Assembly: GCA_030152105.1 (NCBI GenBank)
Contig: JASLIH010000020.1
Location: 1-5,395 of the forward strand
Direction of reading: 5' to 3'
Length of the DNA: 5,395 nucleotides
Source of the DNA: Actinomycetes bacterium
GTDB taxonomy: Bacteria > Actinomycetota > CALGFH01
Part shown: positions 1 to 4,576 of the stretch, one piece after another
How positions within the stretch are numbered: the first letter of the stretch is position 1
Layout of the letters: every line of letters begins with the position of its first letter
The notes under the pieces: generated by a model
What the model was told of the DNA's origin: nothing
Seen by the model: only the letters and a program-made list of their open reading frames with translations
Databases searched by the model: none
Made by a program: the position numbers and the translations under genes

Positions 1-366
1 GTCGAGCACTACCCCTACGGGCTGTTGACCATGATCGTGTCGCTGGAGGCCATCTTTCTGTCGACCTTCGTGATGATCAGCCAGAACCGCGCCGACGAGA
101 AACGCCAGGTCCTGGCCGACCACCAATGGCAGACCGTCCAGCAGGAAGAACAGGAGAACGAGGAGCTGCTGCAGCTCTCCAACCAGATCCTGGAACTCAC
201 CAGGGCCATCCACCAGATGGCCGCGGCACAGTCAGCTTCTGGTCCCTACCCGGCCGGATCGAACGGCGCCCAACCCGGATCCCACCACAGTGCTGTGAGC
301 GGCAGGGTGGACGTGCCGACGAAACCACCGCCTCGGGGCCTTGAGCCCGGAAAGAACCGGCCGTAA
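1..366 (+). CDS. DUF1003 family membrane protein, 3' part (5' end outside window)
   Basis: The frame is open from base 1 to the TAA at 364-366, giving 121 residues of a C-terminal part. Residues 4-30 hold the DUF1003 signature: YPYGLL, then SLEAIFLSTFVMISQNR, a membrane segment ending in the conserved S-Q-N-R. A charged, Gln/Glu-rich stretch follows (about 31-77, with EEQENEELLQLSNQILEL) that should form a coiled coil, as is usual after this domain. The last 44 residues are Pro/Gly/Ser-rich and look disordered. Their codons end in A or T in 14 of 44 cases, against 7 of 77 before, so the tail is under different constraint. The family is an inner-membrane protein of unknown function with two TM helices; the first helix is presumably upstream of the window. 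The AI-2E permease gene begins directly after the stop, so the two are probably one operon. Family assignment is by motif recognition. Confidence 0.85.
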   Translation, partial: VEHYPYGLLTMIVSLEAIFLSTFVMISQNRADEKRQVLADHQWQTVQQEEQENEELLQLSNQILELTRAIHQMAAAQSASGPYPAGSNGAQPGSHHSAVSGRVDVPTKPPPRGLEPGKNRP

Positions 367-1464
367 TTGCCCGATGACCGCCTCCCCGCGATGGCCTACT
401 GGGCCCGGGTCACCCTGACCGTCGCCGGCGCGCTCCTCCTGCTCCTGGCGGCCTGGCGGGTCCGGAACATCCTGCTGCTGGTGCTGGTGGCGGCGGTGTT
501 CGCCGTGGGCCTGGACCCGCAGGTCCGCTGGCTGCAACGCCGGCACCTGCCGCGTGGCTGGGCGGTGACGGTCATCCTAGGCCTGAGCGTCGGGCTCCTG
601 GTGCTGTTCGGCTCGCTGGTCATCCCGGCGGCGGTCCGCCAGACCCACGAACTGGCCACCCACACCCCCCACTACCTGGACCGGCTGGAGCACGCCACCG
701 GGTTCATCGGGACCCTGGAGCAGCGCTACGACCTGGGGCAGCGACTCAGGGAGACGACCGCGCAACTCCCCTCCTTCGCGCTCAAGAAGGTCCCGGGCGT
801 CACCGCCAGCGCCAGCAGCGTCGTCTTCAACTTGCTGACCGTCACGGTGCTCACGGTCTACTTCCTGGCGGGGCTGCCGCGCGGCCAGGCGGCCGCCACG
901 GCGTTGCTGACCCGCCAGCCCACCCATGGCGACCGCAACGTCCGGATCTTGGAGGAGTCGCTCGGACGAATCGGCGGCTACGTCTCCGGCAACCTCCTCA
1001 TCTCGGTCATCGCGGGGACGTTGGCGTTCGCGGTGCTGGAACTGCTGGGCGTGCCGTTCGCGGCGGCGCTGGGATTCTGGGTGGCGATCGCCGACCTCGT
1101 CCCCAGCGTCGGTGCCATGCTCGGCGCGGTGCTGTGCGTGATCGTCGCGTCGTTCTCCTCGGGCCCGCACGCCATCGCCGTGGCCGCCTATTTCCTGGTG
1201 TACCAGCGGATCGAGAACTACTTCATCCTGCCAAAGATCATGACCAAGGCGATCGACCTCTCGGCGCCGACGGTGATCGTCACCCTGCTGGTCGGGGCGA
1301 GCCTGGCCGGGCTGGAGGGCGCGCTGATCGCGCTGCCCATCGCCGCCGCCGTCAAGGTCATGATCCGGGAAGTCTGCCCGGCCGGACGTACGACCCCCGC
1401 GACCCCGGCGCCGGCCACCCAACCGGCCGACACCACCAGCCACACCGCGAGCGCGCCGCGATGA
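367..1464 (+). CDS. AI-2E family transporter (PF01594-type permease)
   Basis: This 365-residue polytopic membrane protein has the length and architecture of the AI-2E family. There is a hydrophobic N-terminal pair (about 15-49), a third helix (about 65-88), a soluble middle loop (about 90-150) and a dense C-terminal membrane block (about 155-335). Family landmarks are D243-LVPSVG-249, the R281-IENYFILPKI stretch, and a final PTVIVTLLVGASLAGLEG segment. Characterised members include E. coli TqsA (autoinducer-2 export) and Na+/H+ or Na+/Li+ antiporters, so the substrate cannot be told from sequence. The C-terminal 30 residues are Pro/Thr/Ala-rich and probably a cytoplasmic tail. The TTG at 367 abuts the upstream TAA, with GGAAAG at 349-354 as a possible Shine-Dalgarno. 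An in-frame ATG at 391 is the alternative start but has no good Shine-Dalgarno. Translation coupled to the DUF1003 gene is likely. Confidence 0.88.
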   Translation: MPDDRLPAMAYWARVTLTVAGALLLLLAAWRVRNILLLVLVAAVFAVGLDPQVRWLQRRHLPRGWAVTVILGLSVGLLVLFGSLVIPAAVRQTHELATHTPHYLDRLEHATGFIGTLEQRYDLGQRLRETTAQLPSFALKKVPGVTASASSVVFNLLTVTVLTVYFLAGLPRGQAAATALLTRQPTHGDRNVRILEESLGRIGGYVSGNLLISVIAGTLAFAVLELLGVPFAAALGFWVAIADLVPSVGAMLGAVLCVIVASFSSGPHAIAVAAYFLVYQRIENYFILPKIMTKAIDLSAPTVIVTLLVGASLAGLEGALIALPIAAAVKVMIREVCPAGRTTPATPAPATQPADTTSHTASAPR

Positions 1465-1578
1465 TCGCGAACCCGCGGCCGCTCCAGGCGCCGACAGGCC
1501 AGGACGCGCCGGGACCGCCGCCGCTGCCGCGCCGCCAGGACCATCTGAGCGAGGCGACTGCCGTCGAACCTCCAGCCA

Positions 1579-1605
1579 GCGCATGGCAGGACAGCTGCCG
1601 TGGGC
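1579..1605. terminator. Candidate bidirectional terminator hairpin between convergent genes
   Basis: CATGGCAG (1582-1589) and CTGCCGTG (1595-1602) pair over 8 bp with one G-U wobble and a 5-nt loop. After one mismatch, two more pairs extend the stem to 1579/1605. It lies between the stop of the AI-2E gene and the stop of the minus-strand flippase-like gene, where a shared terminator is expected. No T-run follows on either strand. Actinobacterial hairpin terminators often lack one, but this makes the call weak. Confidence 0.33.
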
Positions 1606-1640
1606 GCATGAAGCCAGCGCCCTCACAAACTCGCATCGCG

Positions 1641-2744
1641 TCAGTGGTAGCGGCGGCGGAACAACAGGTAGGCCACGCCGCCGGCGGGAATCGGCAGCCA
1701 GTAGGCGGCCAGCCGGTACAGCAGCGTCGCCGCCAGGGCGTCGCCTCCGGGCACGCCGGCCAGGGTGAGCGTCCCGACCAGCCCCGCCTCGACGAAGCCC
1801 AGGCCCCCAGGCGTGAACGGCAACAGCGCCAGCAGCTCGGCGGCGGTGTAGGCAAGGACGACCAGCGACGGCCGGGGGTTGGCCCCGACTGCCCGCAGCG
1901 CGAACAGCAGCGCCAGATAGTCGAACCCGGTGTTCGCCGCGGCCGCCGCCACGGCCGCCTTCCAGCGGCCGCCGAGGGTCCTGCGGATGAAGTCCCGATC
2001 GGCGAGCAGTTCCTGGGGGAGGCCGACCACATGGTGGCGCCGCCGAAGGGTGCTGTTGAGCAGCCATTGGACGCCGCGGCCGGCCAGCTCGAGCGGCCGA
2101 TCGCTGGCAAAGGCCGCCGTCCCTGCCACGACCAGCACCAGCAGGACACCGACGCCCAGATAGGCCGCCGCCACCAGGCTGTGGCCGACCGGCGCCCCGC
2201 CGACGATCGCCGGCAGCGCCAGCAGCGGCAGCGCCGCCGTGGTCGCCAGCTGCAGCCCGGTCGAGGCCGTGAACGCCGCCGCCGCCTCGCCGATGTCGAC
2301 CCCGGCCCGGCGCAGCATCTCGGCGGTGAACGGCGTGGGCGCGCCTGGCACAAAGCGGCCGACGGCGTTGCCGGCAAGCTGGGCACACGCGACGGCGAAC
2401 CAGCCCCTGGTTCCCAGCGCGATCCGGTCCAGCTGCCACAAGCACAGATAGCTCGCGCCCTCGGAGACAAAGACGGGAACCGCGAAGTACCACTCCAGGT
2501 GCTCCAGCGACCGCCACGACCCAAAGACCGACAGCAGGGTCGGGAGCAGCAGGTACAGCGAGACCGCGGCGACCAACAGGAGTGCGCCGGACTTGGCCCA
2601 CTGCCTCCATCCGGCCCCGCCCGACGAGGGCGCCCCGGACGCGGGCTGGGCCGACTGGGCACCGCTGTCACCCATGCCATGAGTCTCGCGGTGGGGCACA
2701 GACAGCGCAATCAGCCGGTCGCCCCTGAACGACGATGAGCGCAA
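1641..2744 (-). CDS. Flippase-like integral membrane protein (UPF0104 / lysylphosphatidylglycerol synthase TM-region family)
   Basis: This minus-strand gene encodes up to 367 residues with about eight hydrophobic helices and no soluble enzyme domain. It matches the stand-alone form of the MprF/AglD-type membrane domain (PF03706 family). Landmarks are GNAVGRFVPG in the first half and the C-terminal P312-GGLGFVEAG-321 followed by a helix with LLYRLAAYWLPIPAG, the most conserved part of the family. In MprF this domain flips lysyl-phosphatidylglycerol across the membrane, and relatives act on other lipid or polyprenyl-linked substrates. Here the lipid-modifying synthase domain is absent, so the substrate is unknown. 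Start choice is open: TTG at 2744 has AAGGGGAG just upstream but only 2 nt away, while ATG at 2675 gives a 344-residue protein and removes a polar N-terminus with mixed codon use. It is convergent with the AI-2E gene and divergent from the cupredoxin gene. Confidence 0.86.
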   Translation of the reverse strand: MRSSSFRGDRLIALSVPHRETHGMGDSGAQSAQPASGAPSSGGAGWRQWAKSGALLLVAAVSLYLLLPTLLSVFGSWRSLEHLEWYFAVPVFVSEGASYLCLWQLDRIALGTRGWFAVACAQLAGNAVGRFVPGAPTPFTAEMLRRAGVDIGEAAAAFTASTGLQLATTAALPLLALPAIVGGAPVGHSLVAAAYLGVGVLLVLVVAGTAAFASDRPLELAGRGVQWLLNSTLRRRHHVVGLPQELLADRDFIRRTLGGRWKAAVAAAAANTGFDYLALLFALRAVGANPRPSLVVLAYTAAELLALLPFTPGGLGFVEAGLVGTLTLAGVPGGDALAATLLYRLAAYWLPIPAGGVAYLLFRRRYH

Positions 2745-2914
2745 GACTCCCCTTCGCTATCTTCCTCCTTGGCTGGAACTGGAGAACGGGCTGGCGCATC
2801 CTGGGAGCGGTCGCTGGAGGAAGCCGAACGCACCGACCCACTCCATCCACCCGCGCTCGGACGCCCAAGGCGAGTCACCAGCTGGCTGTGCGCCTGCATC
2901 CAAGGAGGTCACCT
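2745..2914. promoter_or_regulatory. Divergent intergenic region, presumed promoters for both flanking genes
   Basis: This gap of about 170 bp separates the minus-strand flippase-like gene from the plus-strand cupredoxin gene, so both promoters should lie here. I see no convincing -35/-10 pair on either strand. The plus-strand frame stays open upstream of 2915 as far as an ATG at 2735, but the encoded 60 residues lack any domain and sit before a perfect Shine-Dalgarno and signal peptide, so I treat the stretch as non-coding. The promoter role is inferred from gene orientation only. Confidence 0.4.
2902..2909 (+). promoter_or_regulatory. Strong Shine-Dalgarno that fixes the cupredoxin start
   Basis: AAGGAGGT is a full match to the anti-Shine-Dalgarno of 16S rRNA and lies 5 nt before the ATG at 2915. 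It decides in favour of this start over the in-frame ATG 60 codons upstream. Confidence 0.85.
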
Positions 2915-3289
2915 ATGCGCCGCATGCTCGTCGCGTTCACCCTGCTCGCCGTGGTCGGGACGCTCGCCGCTGGCTGCGGCGGGGGCGGGGGCGGGTCGAG
3001 CGCTGGCGGGAGCGGGCCGACCTCCACCGCAGGCGGCCAGGGCGGCGGGAACGCCGTGACCATCGACAACCTCGCCTTCACGCCGGCGACGCTGAACCTC
3101 AAGACGGACCAGCAGGTGACCTGGACCAACCAGCAGGACATCGCACACACCGTGACCGCCGACGGGGGCGCCTTCGACCACCAGATGCCGCCGGGGGCGA
3201 CGTTCTCCTTCCTCTTCGACAAGGCGGGGAGCTTCCCCTACCACTGCACCATCCACCCGTCGATGACCGCGACGATCCAGGTGTCCTAG
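2915..3289 (+). CDS. Secreted cupredoxin lipoprotein (plastocyanin/amicyanin-like, type 1 copper)
   Basis: The 124-residue product opens with a lipoprotein signal peptide: RR at 2-3, a hydrophobic core at 5-19, and LAAGC with the lipidated Cys at 21. It should therefore be anchored on the outer face of the cytoplasmic membrane. A Gly/Ser linker (22-45, six Gly after the Cys) leads to a beta-sandwich cupredoxin domain (about 47-124). All four type 1 copper ligands are visible: His78 in AHTV, then Cys111, His114 and Met117 in CTIHPSM. The short C-x2-H-x2-M spacing is that of amicyanin-type loops. Such proteins carry single electrons between membrane or extracellular redox partners, and none is identifiable here beyond the neighbouring lipoprotein genes. 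The start is set by AAGGAGGT 5 nt upstream. The gene appears to be monocistronic, with a minus-strand small gene converging on it. Family assignment is firm; the partner is unknown. Confidence 0.93.
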   Translation: MRRMLVAFTLLAVVGTLAAGCGGGGGGSSAGGSGPTSTAGGQGGGNAVTIDNLAFTPATLNLKTDQQVTWTNQQDIAHTVTADGGAFDHQMPPGATFSFLFDKAGSFPYHCTIHPSMTATIQVS

Positions 3290-3293
3290 GCGC

Positions 3294-3309
3294 TCGGGTG
3301 CCAGCCCGA
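3294..3309. terminator. Weak hairpin between converging genes
   Basis: TCGGG (3294-3298) and CCCGA (3305-3309) form a 5-bp stem with a 6-nt loop just after the cupredoxin stop. It precedes the end of the minus-strand small gene at 3350. It may act as a terminator in either direction, but it is short and no T-run follows. Confidence 0.22.
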
Positions 3310-3349
3310 TCCGGATGCTGGGTGGTGGCCGGGGAGGCTGGGGAGGCGG

Positions 3350-3502
3350 TTAGGCGTGCTCCAGGGCCAGGGCCTGCCGCCAGCGGCCACGCAGGATCAT
3401 CACCCCGACCAACGCGTCGACCAGCAGCACGACCATGTTGAGGGTGGTGAAGGTGTGGACCTGGGCCTGGGTCGGCTGCGGCACCCGGCCCATCCGGATC
3501 AA
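3350..3502 (-). CDS. Small single-TM membrane protein, 50 aa, unknown function
   Basis: This short minus-strand gene is not recognised as any family. From the TTG at 3502 it encodes 50 residues: a polar N-terminus with PQPTQAQ, one hydrophobic segment (about 21-37, LNMVVLLVDALVGVMIL) and a positively charged end starting RGRWRQ, which suggests an N-out, C-in single helix. Coding evidence is good for its size: 49 of 50 codons end in G or C. In the 32 in-frame codons before it, back to an ATG at 3598, 11 end in A or T. The switch falls exactly at the TTG. AAGGGAGAG at 3511-3519 sits 8 nt upstream as a Shine-Dalgarno. The frame could also start at ATG 3493 or be the decayed end of a longer membrane protein. 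It converges on the cupredoxin gene and diverges from the COG4315 lipoprotein gene. Confidence 0.55.
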   Translation of the reverse strand: MIRMGRVPQPTQAQVHTFTTLNMVVLLVDALVGVMILRGRWRQALALEHA

Positions 3503-3510
3503 CGCCCGCT

Positions 3511-3519
3511 CTCTCCCTT
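3511..3519 (-). promoter_or_regulatory. Shine-Dalgarno deciding a TTG start
   Basis: Read on the minus strand, AAGGGAGAG lies 8 nt before the TTG at 3502-3500. It coincides with the point where codon composition becomes typical of the window's genes, so it supports this start over the upstream ATG at 3598. Confidence 0.5.
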
Positions 3520-3617
3520 GCGCCTGACCGTTATGCGAAGGCATGAGCCGTCCGCGTGATCGATCCCGTTCGGCGGTGCCCGACCCGCGAATCACCATGA
3601 TCCGGTGACGACCTCTT

Positions 3618-3644
3618 ACCTGCGCCGCAGTAGCCGCCGCAGGT
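3618..3644. repeat. Inverted repeat, 7-bp arms
   Basis: ACCTGCG (3618-3624) is matched by CGCAGGT (3638-3644) across a 13-nt spacer. It could be a regulator site or a stem-loop in the divergent intergenic region. It could also be chance in GC-rich DNA. Confidence 0.35.
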
Positions 3645-3727
3645 CAGGCCTTGAAGGTCGCTGAACCGCGGGTACGGACAGAGCTTCTGGCCACCTGCCT
3701 AGGTCCCATCCGGCCGGCATGCCAGTC

Positions 3728-3743
3728 GCTGTGGAATCACAGC
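3728..3743. repeat. Inverted repeat, GCTGTG-GAAT-CACAGC
   Basis: Perfect 6-bp arms flank a 4-nt GAAT spacer. It could be a dyad operator, since the spacing suits a small dimeric regulator, or an RNA hairpin in the leader of the lipoprotein gene. No regulator is encoded in the window. Confidence 0.38.
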
Positions 3744-3837
3744 TGGTAGTGGGGCTGCGGTCCCTGCGTTATTGCTGCTAACGGGTAGGTCAGGATCCCG
3801 GCAGCCTGGCGGCGATATTGGTGGCTCGCCACGACGA

Positions 3838-3853
3838 CACCAGGCCGCTGGTG
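3838..3853. repeat. Inverted repeat, CACCAG-GCCG-CTGGTG
   Basis: Perfect 6-bp arms with a 4-nt spacer lie about 100 bp before the lipoprotein start. Outer GACGA (3833-3837) and TCGTC (3859-3863) could extend the stem across a 5-nt bulge. Its role is unknown; it may be leader RNA structure. Confidence 0.33.
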
Positions 3854-3936
3854 CGTCATCGTCGGTGGAAGGTCGGCTCGACACCGGTGGACCAGCAAGA
3901 GCTGGTGCGCCACAAGGCACGGGCCGATCTCCAGCG

Positions 3937-3944
3937 AAGGAGGG
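3937..3944 (+). promoter_or_regulatory. Shine-Dalgarno that fixes a GTG start
   Basis: AAGGAGGG lies 7 nt before the GTG at 3952. It sets the start of the lipoprotein gene there rather than at in-frame codons upstream, and gives a proper signal peptide. Confidence 0.8.
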
Positions 3945-3951
3945 AACGCAC

Positions 3952-4575
3952 GTGCGCGTCTGGAATGGCACCAAGAGGCCGCCTCTGAGAAGGTCGGGAC
4001 TGCTGCGTCGCCCGCTGGTGGCGCTGGTCGCGCTGGCAGCGGTTGGCGTGCTGGCCGCCGGGTGCGGCACCAACGGCTCGGGCTCGGGCGGCGTGGGCGG
4101 ATACGGCTCCAGCGGCACCACCCCAGCCAGCGGTGGAGCGTCCAGCGTGGCGACGGTCTCGGCCACCAGCACCAACCTGGGGATGATCCTGGTCGACGGA
4201 GGCGGGCGGACGCTGTATTTGTTCGAGAAGGACCAGTCGAACCAGTCGGCCTGCGCCGGCGCGTGTGTGGCCGCGTGGCCGGTCGATCAGAGCAGCGCCA
4301 CACCCAAGGCGGGCAGCGGCGTGACGGCGTCGATGCTGGGGACCATCAAGCGCAGTGATGGCTCCACCCAGGTGACCTACAACAAGCACCCGCTGTACTA
4401 CTTCCAAGGCGACAGCGGCGCCGGCCAGCACAACGGCCAAGGCGTGGATGCCTTCGGCGCCAAGTGGTATGCGGTGACCCCCGCCGGCGGAGCTGTCATC
4501 GGCGGCGCCGATGCCACTTCCGCTAACGGCGGCGGCTACGGCAGCAGCAGCGGCTCCGGCTTCGGCGGCTACTAG
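3952..4575 (+). CDS. COG4315-type secreted lipoprotein with two Yx(FWY)xxD motifs
   Basis: The 207-residue product starts with a basic N-terminus (KRPPLRRS), a hydrophobic stretch (21-34) and LAAGC, with the lipidated Cys at 38, so it should be an envelope lipoprotein. A Gly/Ser/Tyr linker (39-62) precedes two related modules of the PF03640/COG4315 type. The first has LVDGGGRTLYLFEKD (80-94), then Cys101 and Cys105 and the AAWP turn (107-110). The second has YNKHPLYYFQGD (143-154) and ends in GVDAFGAKWYAVTPAG (164-179). The hallmark motifs are YLFEKD and YYFQGD. The family's function is not established; it occurs widely in actinobacterial and proteobacterial envelopes. The C-terminal tail (193-207) repeats the Gly/Tyr/Ser composition of the N-terminal linker. 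The start is GTG with AAGGAGGG 7 nt upstream. A strong hairpin follows 14 nt after the stop, and the next frame opens 1 nt after it. Confidence 0.92.
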   Translation: MRVWNGTKRPPLRRSGLLRRPLVALVALAAVGVLAAGCGTNGSGSGGVGGYGSSGTTPASGGASSVATVSATSTNLGMILVDGGGRTLYLFEKDQSNQSACAGACVAAWPVDQSSATPKAGSGVTASMLGTIKRSDGSTQVTYNKHPLYYFQGDSGAGQHNGQGVDAFGAKWYAVTPAGGAVIGGADATSANGGGYGSSSGSGFGGY

Positions 4576-4576
4576 G

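Larger units (their letters stand above)
3520..3951. other. Gene-free divergent region and leader of the COG4315 lipoprotein gene
   Basis: No frame in this stretch of about 430 bp has a recognisable product or the strong G/C third-position bias of the neighbouring genes. The reading frame of the downstream lipoprotein stays open back to 3772, but many of those 60 codons end in A or T. The region must hold the promoters of both the minus-strand small gene and the plus-strand lipoprotein gene. I cannot point to a convincing -35/-10 pair. It contains at least three short inverted repeats, listed separately, and looks slightly less GC-rich than the genes around 3720-3790. Confidence 0.6.

Noticed and set aside
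577..2610. Very long open frame on the minus strand (677 codons)
   Set aside because: It crosses the AI-2E gene in antisense and the flippase-like gene in another frame. The translation is Arg/Gly/Ala-rich with no domain, a typical high-GC shadow of the two real genes.
1358..2710. Second long minus-strand frame (450 codons)
   Set aside because: Arg/Ser/Pro/Cys-rich product overlapping the flippase-like gene in a different frame; a shadow.
1134..2738. Long plus-strand open frame (534 codons)
   Set aside because: Antisense to the flippase-like gene and rich in Gln/Arg/Gly with no fold-like pattern. The opposite strand has clear TM helices and family motifs.
2735..2914. 60-codon N-terminal extension of the cupredoxin
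   Set aside because: It would bury the lipoprotein signal peptide. The perfect AAGGAGGT before 2915 sets the start there.
3651..3678. TTGAAG followed 16 nt later by TACGGA as a promoter
   Set aside because: The match to a sigma-70 -10 element is poor, and such pairs are expected by chance. Not supported without start-site data.
3821..3832. Short palindrome GTGGCTCGCCAC
   Set aside because: A 4-5 bp stem in GC-rich DNA is common and has no supporting context.
3772..3951. 60-codon N-terminal extension of the COG4315 lipoprotein
   Set aside because: Codons have loose third positions, there is no domain, and the GTG at 3952 with AAGGAGGG gives a proper lipoprotein signal peptide.
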